Shown in pieces: positions 10,754 through 21,272 of a stretch of DNA of 64,000 nt. Under the pieces are notes generated by a model that saw nothing but the letters and a program-made list of their open reading frames with translations, did no database searches and was not told the DNA's origin. The first letter of the stretch is position 1, and the number at the start of each line of letters is the position of its first letter. Source of the DNA: Alphaproteobacteria bacterium (GTDB lineage Bacteria; Pseudomonadota; Alphaproteobacteria; TMED109); assembly GCA_022819905.1 (NCBI GenBank), contig JAJEGJ010000104.1:62001-126000 (forward strand), in the 5' to 3' direction. Made by a program: the position numbers and the translations under genes.

Positions 10754-12186
10754 GGTGCCTCCTGCTTGGAGCCGGTCTCGTCGGATATGCCGAGGAGCCG
10801 CAGCTTGCGATGCAGCGATGTGCGTTCCATGCCGACGAAGGCAGCCGTGCGGGTGATGTTGCCACCGAAACGCGCGAGTTGAGACGATAGGTACTGGCGT
10901 TCGAACTGCTCCCGGGCGGCCTTCAGCGGGTGGCTCATGATCGAGTCAGTTCCGAAGCCCCCGCCGGTTTCCCCGTGTTCATAGAGCACGTCGTCGGGCA
11001 GCATCGAAGCCCGCACCGGACTGGCTTCCGAATCCGGTGCCAGGATCAGGACGCGCTCGATGACATTTCGAAGCTGGCGAACGTTCCCGCGCCAGTTGTA
11101 GGCCTGCAGCCGGGCTTCCGCCTCCTCGTCGATCGGGCGCGGCGGCCTGCCCAGGGCCCGCGCGCATTGCGTCATGCAATGCCAAGCCAAGGCAGGAATA
11201 TCTTCGCGGCGTTCTGCGAGGGACGGCACGCGAATGGGCACGACGTTGATTCGGTAGTAGAGGCTGGCCGACAGCCGGTCCTGGCGGATATAGCTCTCGG
11301 GGTCCACGCTGGTCGAGGCGACGACTCGAACGTCCACCTTTACGGGGGTTTGCCCGCCCACGCGCAGGAAGCTGGGATTCTGGAGTGCCCGCAGCAGCCA
11401 TGACTGGGCGTCCATCGACATTTCGGCGACTTCATCCACGAACAGCGTGCCGCCGTGGGCCTGTTCGAGCAGGCCCACGCGAAGTATGCGTCCGCTTTCG
11501 TCCTCCCGCCCGAACAGTTCCTCCTCGAACCGGTCGGCCGACGTGCGCGGAGCGTTCATCACGACAAATGGGGCGTTGCGACGGTGCGATTGGGCGTGAA
11601 TGGCGCGGGCTGCGGTCTCCTTGCCGGAACCAGGTTCCCCGGTGATCAGGACCCGGCTGTTCGTGGTCGCCACGCGCGCGATCGCGTTCTTGAGGGCACG
11701 AATGGCCGGCGAAGTCCCCACAATCGCGTCCGTGGTGCCGGTGCGGTTCACCAGCGCGGCATTTTCCCGACGAAGATGCTGGGTCTCCAGGCTCCGCTTG
11801 ACCACGTGCAGCAGCAATCCGCTGTCGAACGGTTTTTCGAGGAAGTCAACCGCGCCGAGATTCATGGCGTCAACTGCGGTCCGCACGGATCCGTGTCCGC
11901 TGATCATGACGACCGGGAGGCCGTGAAACCGGGTGCCGATCGTCTCCAGGAGGTCGATGCCTTCGCGTTCGCCGTTGCGAAGCCAAATGTCGAGCAGCAC
12001 AAGCGATGGCACCCGTTCCGCCAGGGCGGCCAACGCGCTATCGGTGTCGCTGGCCATTCGCGTCGTGTACCCCTCGTCCTGTAGCAAGTCCTGCACCGCC
12101 GCACAGATGTCCGGCTCGTCGTCGACGATCAATATCTCGCCCATCCAATTGGTCGCGTTTCGAGAATTCTTGGACGTGGTGGCCAT
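10750..12186 (-). CDS. ntrX: Nitrogen assimilation/redox response regulator NtrX
   Basis: Response regulator of the NtrY-NtrX system. It has an N-terminal receiver domain (phospho-acceptor D66 in LVLLDIWLRN), an AAA+ domain (Walker A GEPGSGKE at 183-190, Walker B GGTLFVDEV) and a C-terminal Fis-type helix-turn-helix (GGNITRTAAFVGMERTSLHR). The sigma54-contacting GAFTGA motif is absent: the region reads ELFGREDESGRIL. This is normal for NtrX and suggests it does not act as a sigma54 activator. The receiver domain really begins at MGEILIVDDE, so M15 is an alternative start. It follows ntrY by 5 bases and overlaps trkA by 4. Confidence 0.94.
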   Translation of the reverse strand: MATTSKNSRNATNWMGEILIVDDEPDICAAVQDLLQDEGYTTRMASDTDSALAALAERVPSLVLLDIWLRNGEREGIDLLETIGTRFHGLPVVMISGHGSVRTAVDAMNLGAVDFLEKPFDSGLLLHVVKRSLETQHLRRENAALVNRTGTTDAIVGTSPAIRALKNAIARVATTNSRVLITGEPGSGKETAARAIHAQSHRRNAPFVVMNAPRTSADRFEEELFGREDESGRILRVGLLEQAHGGTLFVDEVAEMSMDAQSWLLRALQNPSFLRVGGQTPVKVDVRVVASTSVDPESYIRQDRLSASLYYRINVVPIRVPSLAERREDIPALAWHCMTQCARALGRPPRPIDEEAEARLQAYNWRGNVRQLRNVIERVLILAPDSEASPVRASMLPDDVLYEHGETGGGFGTDSIMSHPLKAAREQFERQYLSSQLARFGGNITRTAAFVGMERTSLHRKLRLLGISDETGSKQEAP

Positions 12187-12191
12187 GATGA

Positions 12192-14402
12192 TCAGGCCGC
12201 CACGGCGGGCATGGTCGGTGTGGACGGGGCGCAGGGAAGTGTCAGCATCACGCGGGCGCCGCGACCTGTGTTGGCGAGGCTGATCTTTCCGCCCTGGTCC
12301 TCGACGATTCGACGGACGATCGCCAACCCGAGGCCGGTGCCGCCTTGGCGGGTGGTGACGTAGGGCTCGGTCGCGCGGTCAAGGAAGTCCTCGGGAAACC
12401 CGCCTCCGTCGTCCTCGACAATGACGTGGTACGTATCGCCGTCGTCGGCCGCCTCCAAGATGATGTCGATGTTGCCCAACGCCGTACCAGGTTCGGCGTG
12501 GCCGTGAATGGCTTGGACGGCATTCTGGACCAGGTTTCCGAGGGCGCGGTCCAACTGGCTCGCGTCGCACAGAACGTACACGGGTTGGTCGGGGACATGC
12601 GCGCTGATGCGGATATCGGCATGTGCCGTGTCATTGATGGCCTGCACGCCATTGATCAGGGCCACCATGTCGACGCGGCGCAATACCGGGGGCGGCAGCC
12701 GCGCAAACTCCGAGAACTCGTCAACCATTCGGGTCATTTCCACGACCTGGCGCACGATCGTATCGATGCAGGATTCAAATACTTCCGGCTCGGTCCGTAC
12801 TTCCCCGGCGTAGCGGCGCTTGAGCCGTTCGGCGGCCAGGCGGATCGGGGTCAGGGGATTGCGGACTTCGTGGGCGATCCGCCGGGCCACACCACGCCAT
12901 GCCGCCGCCCGCTGGGCGAGAATCCGTTCCGTCATGTCGTCGAACGTGATGACGTACCCTTGGACCCGAGTGTTCCGGGTCGCGGCGTTGACGCGCACCA
13001 GCAACACGCGCTCCTGACCGTTTCGGGTCGTAACGACCTGATCCTGATTGACCCTGCTGGGGTAGATGACCGCACGGTGGAACAAGTCCGACATCGCCGG
13101 AATCGCTTGGGCGAAAGGCCGCCCGGTGAGCGAGTCCTCGGGCACGCCCAGGAGGTCCGAAGCGGAATGATTGGAGAGAAAGATCACGCCACGGGAATCG
13201 ACCGCGACCACCCCGGCGCTCACCCCGGCCAGCACCGCTTCCGTGAATCGCCGGCGCGTGTCGAGTTCGCGGTTGGCCGCTACGAGTTCGTAGCGCTGGT
13301 CCTCGATCTGGCCAGTCATGCGATTGAATGCGCGGAGCAGCAGCAAGAGCTCGCCGCTCTGGCCCTCTTCCTTGACGCGGGCACTCAGGTCGCCATCCCG
13401 CACTCGGTTGGCGGCATGGGCCAGTTCCGACACTGGACCGGCAAACCGGTTGGCGACCTGGAACCCGATCCAGGCGGCGACGGCCACCAGCAGTACGGCC
13501 ACCGCGATGAACACCATCGTAAAGGTGATGTGCAGGCTGGCCCGCTCGCGTTCCGCCTGCTGGTATTCCCCCACCGCCGTTCGCACGGCATCGATATTGC
13601 GCAGTACATTGGTGTCGATGTAGCGCCCTACATAGAGCAGCTGATCGGCGAGCCCCGAGAGCGGAGCCAGTGCCCGCACGCGGTCGCCGCCGCGAATCTG
13701 GAACACGACCGTCTCACCCTGCAGGGCCCTCTGCAGCGCCCCCGCCGGCAGCTGGTCGAACGCCAGCAGCAGACTCAGCGAACTCCGGGCCAGGATTTGC
13801 CCGTCCGCCCGAAGCACGAGAGCTTCGGCAATCCCACGCTCGGTCACCAGTTGGTCAAGGGTCGCGGTATCCAGGCGATTCTCGGTCGGGGTACGTGCGA
13901 GCCCGTTGGCGATCCACAACACGTCGGCCAGCACGAGTTTCCGATGATCTTCGTAGTAGGCGTCCGCCACCGCCATCGAATGCGTCAGCGCCGATGAGAC
14001 GCGCTCCGAAAACCAGCCCTGGATGCCGATCGTGAAGAACCCTGCAGCCCCGGCGGCCACGATGACTGCCGGAGTGGCGGCCAGCAGGCTGAACGCGACG
14101 ACCAGCTGCACATGGAGTCGCGCACCCGGCTGCGCTCGCCGTCGCCGCGCCCAGAGCAGGGCGATCCGGCGCGCGAGGATCAACGTCAGCAGCAGGAGAA
14201 CGAGCAAGTCGGCGTACAGGAGCGCAAGGATCAAGTCGGGATCCGAGTCCGCGCTCGGGGTCAGCACGGCGAACGTGACGACGCCCAGCACCGCTCCGGT
14301 CAGCGCGAGCCCCCACGCGAGCCACAGCTTTACCCGCTTGCTGCCGGCCAGCTGGCGAACTCGCGTCCGCAACGGCGCCCAGACGAACGCGACGGCCGTC
14401 AT
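12192..14402 (-). CDS. ntrY: Sensor histidine kinase NtrY
   Basis: A 736-residue membrane sensor kinase paired with NtrX. It has N-terminal membrane segments (roughly residues 18-110), a periplasmic-type sensor segment, a further membrane helix near 300 and a HAMP linker ([20 protein letters not shown]). A PAS domain follows, then the dimerisation domain with phospho-acceptor His near residue 510 ([19 protein letters not shown]) and an ATPase domain ([18 protein letters not shown]). The start overlaps the ntrC stop by four bases. Known NtrY proteins respond to nitrogen or redox state. Confidence 0.94.
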   Translation of the reverse strand: MTAVAFVWAPLRTRVRQLAGSKRVKLWLAWGLALTGAVLGVVTFAVLTPSADSDPDLILALLYADLLVLLLLTLILARRIALLWARRRRAQPGARLHVQLVVAFSLLAATPAVIVAAGAAGFFTIGIQGWFSERVSSALTHSMAVADAYYEDHRKLVLADVLWIANGLARTPTENRLDTATLDQLVTERGIAEALVLRADGQILARSSLSLLLAFDQLPAGALQRALQGETVVFQIRGGDRVRALAPLSGLADQLLYVGRYIDTNVLRNIDAVRTAVGEYQQAERERASLHITFTMVFIAVAVLLVAVAAWIGFQVANRFAGPVSELAHAANRVRDGDLSARVKEEGQSGELLLLLRAFNRMTGQIEDQRYELVAANRELDTRRRFTEAVLAGVSAGVVAVDSRGVIFLSNHSASDLLGVPEDSLTGRPFAQAIPAMSDLFHRAVIYPSRVNQDQVVTTRNGQERVLLVRVNAATRNTRVQGYVITFDDMTERILAQRAAAWRGVARRIAHEVRNPLTPIRLAAERLKRRYAGEVRTEPEVFESCIDTIVRQVVEMTRMVDEFSEFARLPPPVLRRVDMVALINGVQAINDTAHADIRISAHVPDQPVYVLCDASQLDRALGNLVQNAVQAIHGHAEPGTALGNIDIILEAADDGDTYHVIVEDDGGGFPEDFLDRATEPYVTTRQGGTGLGLAIVRRIVEDQGGKISLANTGRGARVMLTLPCAPSTPTMPAVAA

Positions 14403-15862
14403 TCGGCTGCTCGCCGCCGCCGCGGCAGCGCCCGGAGATCGAGATCGCGGATCTTCTTGCGGAGTGTGTTCCGGTTGATCCCCAAGAGCTCTGCCGCCCG
14501 GATTTGGTTGCCCCCGGTGGCGCGCAGGGTTCGCAGGATCAGCGGCCTTTCAACCTCTTGCACGAATCGCCGGTACAGCCCGGCAGGCGGCAGGGTATCT
14601 CCATGCGCCGCGAAGTAGCGATGTAGGTGGCGCTCGACGCTGGCACCCAGCGTGGAGCCTTCGGTATCGGGCCGTACCGGTGACTGATCGGCACTGCCGA
14701 GTTCTTCCTCCACCGTATCGGCACTGATCACGTCCCCGGCGGTGAGCACCACCATCCGCCGGAGGAGGTTTTCCAGTTCGCGGACGTTTCCGGGCCACGT
14801 GTGTTCGGTCAGGCGTGACAGGGCCTCTTCGGAGATCCGCTTGGGCTCCATTCCGTCTTCCGAGGCGCGCGCCAGAAGATGCCGGGTCAGCAGGGGAAGG
14901 TCTTCCAATCGGTCCCGAAGCGGCGGCATGCGGATCGGGACCACGTTCAATCGGTAGTACAGGTCCTCGCGGAACAGGCCTTCTCGGACCAGGGCGCCTA
15001 GGTCCCGGTGCGTGGCAGCGACGATGCGGACATCGGCCTGAACGGGAATCATGCCGCCGACAGGATTGAACTCGCCTTCCTGAAGCACACGGAGAAGGCG
15101 GGTCTGGGCATCGGGCGGCATGTCCCCGATCTCGTCGAGGAACAGCGTTCCACCCTCGGCCTGCCGAAAGCGACCGGCGGACGCGCGGTGCGCGCCGGTA
15201 AATGCTCCGCGTTCGTGCCCGAACAGTTCGCTCTCGATCAGGTCGCGGGGAATGGCCGCCATGTTGAGGGCGACAAATGGACGCGCGCGGCGCGGACTGA
15301 AGTCGTGCAGCGCCCGGGCAACGAGTTCCTTGCCCGTTCCCGATTCACCGAGCACGAGCACTGTGAGGTTGGTGTTCACCACGCGGGCGACCACCCGGTA
15401 GACGCGCTGCATCGCGGGCGACCGTCCGACCATGGGCAAGTCGTCCGGCGAAGTGTCGGCGGCGGATGGAGCGGGCACGCGGGTTTCCGCAATGGCGCGT
15501 CGGACGGTCGCCACGAGCTCGTCCAGGTCGAACGGTTTCGGGAAGTACTCGAAGGCTCCACGCTCACCGGCCCGAAGGGCGGTCAGCATCGTGGATCGGG
15601 CGCTGATCACGATGACCGGAAGATCGGGCCGGACCTTTCGAACCCGCGGCAGCAAGTCGAGGCCGTTGCCGGATGGCATTGCGACGTCGGTGATGACGAG
15701 ATCGCCCGCTCCCGAGCTGATCCAGGACCAGAGTTCGCCCATGTCGCCGGTGTCGCGGGCCGCGAAACCGTGCCGGTGCAGGGCACGCCGCACCACGGTC
15801 CGGATGGCCGCGTCGTCGTCGCCCACCAGGATCGTGGCGGTAGGGGAGGTCGGCGTATTCAA
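14399..15862 (-). CDS. ntrC: Nitrogen regulation response regulator NtrC
   Basis: Sigma54-dependent activator of nitrogen-assimilation genes. The 487-residue protein has a receiver domain with D59 as phospho-acceptor ([11 protein letters not shown]), Walker A GESGTGKE at 172-179, the sigma54-contact motif GAFTGA at 219-224, and a C-terminal Fis-type DNA-binding helix-turn-helix ([20 protein letters not shown]). The 4-base overlaps with ntrB upstream and ntrY downstream indicate a single operon. NtrC is expected to be phosphorylated by the NtrB kinase encoded just before it. Confidence 0.96.
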   Translation of the reverse strand: MNTPTSPTATILVGDDDAAIRTVVRRALHRHGFAARDTGDMGELWSWISSGAGDLVITDVAMPSGNGLDLLPRVRKVRPDLPVIVISARSTMLTALRAGERGAFEYFPKPFDLDELVATVRRAIAETRVPAPSAADTSPDDLPMVGRSPAMQRVYRVVARVVNTNLTVLVLGESGTGKELVARALHDFSPRRARPFVALNMAAIPRDLIESELFGHERGAFTGAHRASAGRFRQAEGGTLFLDEIGDMPPDAQTRLLRVLQEGEFNPVGGMIPVQADVRIVAATHRDLGALVREGLFREDLYYRLNVVPIRMPPLRDRLEDLPLLTRHLLARASEDGMEPKRISEEALSRLTEHTWPGNVRELENLLRRMVVLTAGDVISADTVEEELGSADQSPVRPDTEGSTLGASVERHLHRYFAAHGDTLPPAGLYRRFVQEVERPLILRTLRATGGNQIRAAELLGINRNTLRKKIRDLDLRALPRRRRAAE

Positions 15863-16998
15863 CGCGCTGTGTCCGCCGGCGAGGGTGTCTGGACCCCGTC
15901 CGTCGAGGAATTGACGGCCGGGAGGTACACCGTGAAGCGTGTCCCGGATCCGGCCGTCGCGTCCGTGACCTCCACCACGCCACCGTGGTCCTCGATTACC
16001 CGGGCCACCAGCGAAAGCCCCAGACCGCGTCCGCCTGACTTGGTGGTAACGAACGGCTCGAACAGGTGCTGGCGCATGTCTTCGGGAATCCCGGGTCCGC
16101 TGTCCTCGACCGCGACAAACACCGGCAGCCCCCGGTGGGCTGCCGTTCCCGTCTGAACCCGCAGTCCATGCCGGATGCCGGTGATCAGTCGAATGGTCCC
16201 CTCCGGATCAGCCTCGGCTGCATTCTTGGTGAGGTTGAGGAACGATTGGACCAGCCGGTCGCGATCTCCTGGGACCATGGGGATGGAAGGGTCGTACTCG
16301 CGCGTGAACGAAGCGTTCTTGGCAAACCCGTTCTTGGCCAGCATGAAGACTCGATCGAGCACGACGTGCACGTTCACGGGAGCCGTTGGCACGGTGCCCC
16401 CGTCCACGAAGGTGTCGAATCGGGCGAGCAGCTTGCCAATTCGGTCGGTCTCGTCGCGGATCAGGCGGGTGAGCTCGCGGTCGGACGGACCGACGGCTTC
16501 TTCCAGCAGCTGGGCGGCCCCGCGGATCCCGGAGAGCGGGTTGCGAATCTCGTGGGTCAGGGTCTCGGCGAAACCGGTCGCCGAGCGCGCAGCGCTCATT
16601 TGCCCGAGGCGGTGCCCGCCAATCGACTGGGCCACCGACCGTGCGTGCAACGTCAGCACGATCTGATGGAGTGCGTCATGGCAAGGAGATGCCCGGGCAT
16701 CGACGATCCGTGGCGCCATGGCAGGCCCGGTCAGGCGAATTCCGTACTCGACGGCGCTGCTTCCGCGGCGAACGACACGGTCGAGCATGGCGAGCACGGG
16801 GCTATCGCCGGAGAGAAAGTTGCGGATCGGTCGCCGCAAGAGGCTACGGGCACCGGTTCCGAACAGGTGCTCGCCGCCTGGATTGACATAGAGAATATGG
16901 CCGGTGTCAGAGATCAGGAAGACCGGCACTGCCATTGATTCGAGCAGATCCTGAGGACCGACAGCCGTTTGGGTGGAGGTGTCGCGGGACTCCGCCAC
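15859..16998 (-). CDS. ntrB: Nitrogen regulation sensor kinase NtrB
   Basis: Soluble histidine kinase/phosphatase acting on NtrC under PII control. I chose the GTG at 16998 (379 residues, usual for the family) because AGGAG lies nine bases upstream; the frame extends 43 codons further without conserved sequence. A PAS domain ([19 protein letters not shown]) is followed by phospho-acceptor H149 in [20 protein letters not shown], then the ATPase domain with N-box [12 protein letters not shown]1 DSGPGIPED and G2 GGRGLGLSL. It is the first gene of the ntrBCYX-trkAH run. The dusB gene that commonly precedes it in alphaproteobacteria is missing here. Confidence 0.93.
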   Translation of the reverse strand: MAESRDTSTQTAVGPQDLLESMAVPVFLISDTGHILYVNPGGEHLFGTGARSLLRRPIRNFLSGDSPVLAMLDRVVRRGSSAVEYGIRLTGPAMAPRIVDARASPCHDALHQIVLTLHARSVAQSIGGHRLGQMSAARSATGFAETLTHEIRNPLSGIRGAAQLLEEAVGPSDRELTRLIRDETDRIGKLLARFDTFVDGGTVPTAPVNVHVVLDRVFMLAKNGFAKNASFTREYDPSIPMVPGDRDRLVQSFLNLTKNAAEADPEGTIRLITGIRHGLRVQTGTAAHRGLPVFVAVEDSGPGIPEDMRQHLFEPFVTTKSGGRGLGLSLVARVIEDHGGVVEVTDATAGSGTRFTVYLPAVNSSTDGVQTPSPADTAR

Positions 16999-17263
16999 TG
17001 CGCGGTACTCCTGCACAAGGATTAGGCACAACACACTAATACCAGAACACACTCCGGCCCAACATCGGGCAACGGTACGAGCGGCGACGTCGGCGCGGCA
17101 CTCGCCCGACACGATCGTTGTGACCATCGGTCCCGGTCGCGGGGCCCGCTGGCGGATTCTCCGCTGCGAACCTGTGCTCGGCGAGAGCTCGAGACCGTCT
17201 ACGCCGGCTGCCGGCCCGCTCCAGCGGCTCGGTGTCGCACCTGTTCGCCGTCAGGCGGGCTAG

Positions 17264-17279
17264 GGCCGGTCAACCGGCC
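17264..17279 (-). terminator. Short GC hairpin between the monooxygenase gene and ntrB
   Basis: ggccgg (17264-17269), loop tcaa, ccggcc (17274-17279). It lies downstream of the FMO gene stop (17310) and upstream of ntrB, where a terminator would be expected. The stem is short and there is no T-tract, so this is tentative. Confidence 0.3.
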
Positions 17280-17309
17280 GAGCCGGCATCCGCGGATCGG
17301 CGGCAACGA

Positions 17310-19148
17310 TCACCCATCAGCACTGACCACAGGACTGGATCCGTCGCCAGTGAGTGCCGGTCGCGTCAGCGGGATCATGCCTTCGTCACACGCCTTGATC
17401 TGGAGTGCCAGGTATTTCGAGTAGATCCGGCACTGGGCGAAGCTGCCCGCGATGAACCAGAGTCCCGGCTGCCCCGTCCGGGTCCATAGGTTGCGGAGTT
17501 CCTGCTGCTCGGGATCGAACCCCCAGATTGGGCCGACGCGATCCGCGACATCGTCGCCGAACAGCTTTCGGACCAGATAGTCCTGGCCCCTGAAGCCGGT
17601 GGCCAGCACGATGAGATCAGCTGCCTGCACGTCGCCGTCTCGCATGCGGGCCCCGTCGGCGACGAACTCGTCGATATCAGAGAACTGGATCAGCCCGATC
17701 TTGCCATCGGCGATCAGGTCCGAGCAGCCGACGTTGAAGTAGTAGCCACCGCCACGCTCGAGGTACTTGAATTGCCAGCCCGTACCGTCGGTTCCGAAGT
17801 CAAGTTTGAATCCCGCGCGCGCAAGGCCATCGAGGAGATCCCGGTCGAGAGCCTTGGCTTGCTCGGTAATCTGCTGGTGCGTCTTCCTCAGCAACTTCAA
17901 GGGCATCGACGTGGTGATGAGATCGCAGTCCGCCAGCGAAGGGCCCTCGTCGTACAGGGCGTAGGGAAGTTGTGCGCTTGGCTCGATGTTGACGATCAGG
18001 GTCGGGTTCCGCTGGACCATCGTGACATTCGCACCGTGCGAATACAGGTCCTGCGCAATGTCATGACCGCTGTTGCCCGTCCCGACAACCAGCACGTTGC
18101 TGTCGGCCCAATCGGCACCTTCCCCGAATTCACTGGAATGCAGGACCTCGCCGGCAAAGTCGGTCAAGCTCGGAATATTCGGCCGGTTGGGAACGCCGCT
18201 CACACCGGTCGCCATGACGACATGACGTGGACGGATCTCCCGTGTGCTGCCGTCTGGCAAACGCAGCATCACGGACCACCTCTCATCGTGCTCGTCGTAG
18301 GTGCCGCCGGCGAACTCGGTGCCCGTCCAGAAATTGAGCTCCATGATTTCGACGTAGGCCTCGAACCAACCGGCGATCTTGTCCTTGGGGATGTAGGTCG
18401 GCCAGTTCGGCGGGAAGGGCAGGTAGGGCAGGTGATTGACCTGGACCTGATTGTGCAAGGTCAGCGCATGGTACCGGTTGCGCCAGTTGTCCCCGATGCG
18501 TTCTTCGCGATCAACGATGAGTGTGTCGATCTGCAACTGTGTCAGTTGCGCTGCGATGGACAGCCCCGCATGTCCTCCCCCGACCACAAGGACCGTCGGA
18601 TCGCGGTCGGCATAGGCGACGGAAGATTGCCGCTGGTCGAACCAGTTCGGTCCCCGGAAATCCCTCGAATAGGACTGGCCTGTTGGCCTGGCATCGCCAA
18701 CGGCTGCTTCAAACCCTTCGATCTCGCTGAGCGCTGTTAGCAGGGTCCACGCCTTGACAACCCCATCTTCGTCGTCGCGGATCAAGCGAACCACGCCTTC
18801 CGCCGGACCGGATGCGCTCGTGAACTCGAATATGGCTTCGATTCCCTCCGTTCCAGCCCGGGTGACGAGGCGGGGCGGCGTCCGACCCGAATCCGTTTCG
18901 AAACCGCCAGGTCGAGCGCGGGGTTTGTATTGCTTCAACGCCTTGACGATGTTCGCCTTGCCACTGATGGTCTGGACGTTCCAGGTGAAGGCGAGGAGGT
19001 CGCGCCAGTGGCTGTTGCGGAGAAACAACGATTCGAGCGTCCCTGGATCGGAGTCGGAAAGGGCCGACTCGAAATCCGCCAGCCAGCGGTCAACGGCCCG
19101 GACCGGGGTGTCCTCTAACCCGACCAACATGCTTTGTTCCTCGTCCAT
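17310..19148 (-). CDS. Flavin-containing monooxygenase with N-terminal NTF2-like domain
   Basis: A 612-residue FAD/NADPH-dependent oxidoreductase. Residues ~1-150 look like an NTF2/SnoaL-type cone domain (RAVDRWLADFESALSDSDPG at the start). From ~185 the FAD-binding fingerprint VLVVGGGHAGLSIAAQL appears, then an FMO-like FAGEVLHSSEF segment, the NADPH-binding VLVVGTGNSGHDIA near residue 350 and the conserved LIVLATGFRG near 535. The substrate cannot be read from sequence; family members oxidise soft nucleophiles or act as Baeyer-Villiger enzymes. It is divergent from the GMC oxidoreductase across a 510-base gap and lies upstream of ntrB, in the place where dusB is often found. Confidence 0.85.
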   Translation of the reverse strand: MDEEQSMLVGLEDTPVRAVDRWLADFESALSDSDPGTLESLFLRNSHWRDLLAFTWNVQTISGKANIVKALKQYKPRARPGGFETDSGRTPPRLVTRAGTEGIEAIFEFTSASGPAEGVVRLIRDDEDGVVKAWTLLTALSEIEGFEAAVGDARPTGQSYSRDFRGPNWFDQRQSSVAYADRDPTVLVVGGGHAGLSIAAQLTQLQIDTLIVDREERIGDNWRNRYHALTLHNQVQVNHLPYLPFPPNWPTYIPKDKIAGWFEAYVEIMELNFWTGTEFAGGTYDEHDERWSVMLRLPDGSTREIRPRHVVMATGVSGVPNRPNIPSLTDFAGEVLHSSEFGEGADWADSNVLVVGTGNSGHDIAQDLYSHGANVTMVQRNPTLIVNIEPSAQLPYALYDEGPSLADCDLITTSMPLKLLRKTHQQITEQAKALDRDLLDGLARAGFKLDFGTDGTGWQFKYLERGGGYYFNVGCSDLIADGKIGLIQFSDIDEFVADGARMRDGDVQAADLIVLATGFRGQDYLVRKLFGDDVADRVGPIWGFDPEQQELRNLWTRTGQPGLWFIAGSFAQCRIYSKYLALQIKACDEGMIPLTRPALTGDGSSPVVSADG

Positions 19149-19658
19149 GGCGGCAACTCGTCTGTCATTGAGGCCCCGTTGTCGTGGAGCGCCGGGGACG
19201 TTCCGCGTCCTGTTGTCACTCGTTCATCGGACACTGCCGGTCGGGCAGTCTAGGCAGCCGGCCAGCTTGGATCGATGGGCCAAGACGGAATGTTAGTGCA
19301 CGGCGGGTTCGGCGGCCAAGCTTGACGGATGGCCGCGCGAAACGGCGCCGGGTGCACGGGCCCGGCGGCCGGACGGGGTTCGATGCCCGTGTGCGGTAAC
19401 CCAGTCCCGGGCGGCCGCGCCGTGTCGTCAGGGTGACGCCAGATGTCGGTCGGCAGCCGGATGCCGCCACGTGAGAAGATGACCTCCCGATGGGACAGCC
19501 CGTCTCGCCGATCGCCATTTCCTGTGGACCGCCCCGGTGGAATCCGGGGCAGGGGGACCTCGACGAAGCGTGTCGGGGTTCAGGGTTTCCGCCCATGTTC
19601 CGGCGTTGCGCTGCTGTGCACCCTCCGGCACATTGCGCCCGGACTGAGGAGAGGGTTC
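19149..19658. other. Divergent intergenic region between two oxidoreductase genes
   Basis: About 510 bases separate the starts of the minus-strand monooxygenase and the plus-strand GMC oxidoreductase. An open frame continues upstream of the GMC start, but it has no conserved protein sequence. The region presumably carries both promoters; I see no clear operator or repeat. Confidence 0.4.
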
Positions 19659-21272
19659 ATGCGTTCACAGGTGCGGAGTCTCGGCACGTTTGACTATGTG
19701 GTGGTGGGCGCGGGTTCAGCCGGGTGCGTGCTCGCCAACCGCCTGAGCGCGGATCCCGGCACTCGGGTGCTGCTTCTGGAGGCGGGCGGCTCGGACCGTT
19801 GGCACTGGATCCGCATCCCGGTGGGGTACCTCTATTGCATGGGCAACCCGCGGGTGGACTGGTGCTTCTCGACCGAAATCGAGGCGGGACTGGGGGACCG
19901 TGCAATTCCTTATCCACGGGGCCGGGTGCTCGGCGGCTGTTCCTCCATCAACGGCATGATCTACATGCGCGGCCATGCCGCGGACTACGACCATTGGCGC
20001 CAACTCGGCAACGCCGGCTGGTCCTGGGATGACGTGCTCCCGTACTTCATCCGTGCAGAAGACCATTGGCGCGCCGACGACTCGATGCACGGCCAGGGCG
20101 GGGAGTGGCGGGTCGAGCAGGCCCGAATCCGGTGGGACATCCTCGACGCCTTTCGTGCGGCCGCCCGGGAGGCGGGCATTCCGCCGACCGAGGATTTCAA
20201 TCGGGGTGACAACGAGGGCTGCGGCTACTTCGAGGTCAACCAGCGTCAGGGCATGCGCTGGAACGCGGTACGGGGATTTCTGGACCCGGCGCGCCGTCGG
20301 CCCAACCTCGAGGTGGTTCAGGATGCGCATGTCAGGCGGGTTCGGATCGAGGACGGACGGGCCGTCGGGCTCGATCTCTGGCAGGGAACCGAGGCCGTCC
20401 GCGTGGACGCTGCGAACGAGGTGATCCTCGCGGCGGGCGCCATCGGCTCACCACAACTCCTGGAGCTCTCAGGAGTTGGCCAACCGGGGCGACTGGCGGA
20501 GCTCGGGGTGGCTCCAGTAGTGGACCGCGCAGCAGTGGGCGAGAACCTCCAGGACCACCTGCAGGTGCGGCTGGTCTACCGCGTGCAGGGGATACGCACC
20601 CTCAACGAAACCGCCGGGACGCTCAGGGGCAAGGCGGCGATTGCGCTGCAGTACCTGCTTTTCCGTCGAGGGCCGATGACGATGGCCCCGAGTCAGCTGG
20701 GTTGTTTCGCACGCTCCGATCCTGACCGCGATGCGGTCAACCTGCAGTACCACATACAGCCGCTCAGTCTCGACCGCTTCGGCGCACCCTTGGACCCGTA
20801 TCCGGCCTTTACTGCCAGTGTCTGCAACTTGGCGCCGGAATCGCGTGGGAGCGTGCACGCAACGTCTCCCGATTCCCGGACCGCGCCGGCCATCCGGCCC
20901 AACTATCTCTCGGCCCCCGAGGACCGGCGGGTGGCAGCCGATGCGATTCGGCTGACCCGGCGCATCTGCGCGCAGCCGTCCTTGCAGCGATACGGTGCGA
21001 CGGAGGTTCGGCCGGGGCCCACTCCGGACGATGACGAGGGCCTGGCCAGTGCCGCCGGCGCGATCGCCACATCGATCTTTCACCCGGTCGGGACGTGCCA
21101 CATGGGCCGTGACGGGGTAGTCGACGAGCGACTGCGGGTCCATGGGGTTCGCGGACTGCGAGTCGCGGATGCGTCTGTGATGCCCACGATCACGCACGGC
21201 AACACGAATGCACCCACCATGATGATTGCGGAACGGGGCGCGGACATGATTCGCCGGGACGCGCGCGCGTGA
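19659..21272 (+). CDS. GMC-family oxidoreductase (choline dehydrogenase-like)
   Basis: FAD-dependent alcohol dehydrogenase of the glucose-methanol-choline family, 537 residues from the ATG at 19659, which has a strong GAGGAGAGGG ribosome site. The dinucleotide-binding YVVVGAGSAGCVLANRLS starts near residue 11. The first GMC signature is GRVLGGCSSINGMIYMRG and the second GAIGSPQLLELSGVG. The C-terminal HPVGTCHMG and ITHGNTNAPTMMIAERG carry the catalytic His pair region. The frame is open 72 codons further upstream but unconserved. The substrate is unknown, and there are no betaine or glycine-betaine genes nearby to support a choline role. It overlaps ispDF by four bases (GTGA). Confidence 0.9.
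   Translation: MRSQVRSLGTFDYVVVGAGSAGCVLANRLSADPGTRVLLLEAGGSDRWHWIRIPVGYLYCMGNPRVDWCFSTEIEAGLGDRAIPYPRGRVLGGCSSINGMIYMRGHAADYDHWRQLGNAGWSWDDVLPYFIRAEDHWRADDSMHGQGGEWRVEQARIRWDILDAFRAAAREAGIPPTEDFNRGDNEGCGYFEVNQRQGMRWNAVRGFLDPARRRPNLEVVQDAHVRRVRIEDGRAVGLDLWQGTEAVRVDAANEVILAAGAIGSPQLLELSGVGQPGRLAELGVAPVVDRAAVGENLQDHLQVRLVYRVQGIRTLNETAGTLRGKAAIALQYLLFRRGPMTMAPSQLGCFARSDPDRDAVNLQYHIQPLSLDRFGAPLDPYPAFTASVCNLAPESRGSVHATSPDSRTAPAIRPNYLSAPEDRRVAADAIRLTRRICAQPSLQRYGATEVRPGPTPDDDEGLASAAGAIATSIFHPVGTCHMGRDGVVDERLRVHGVRGLRVADASVMPTITHGNTNAPTMMIAERGADMIRRDARA

Noticed and set aside
12345-13997. A 550-codon open frame on the plus strand
   Set aside because: It is antisense to ntrY, which has an intact HAMP-PAS-kinase structure here. 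No motif is found in the antisense product.
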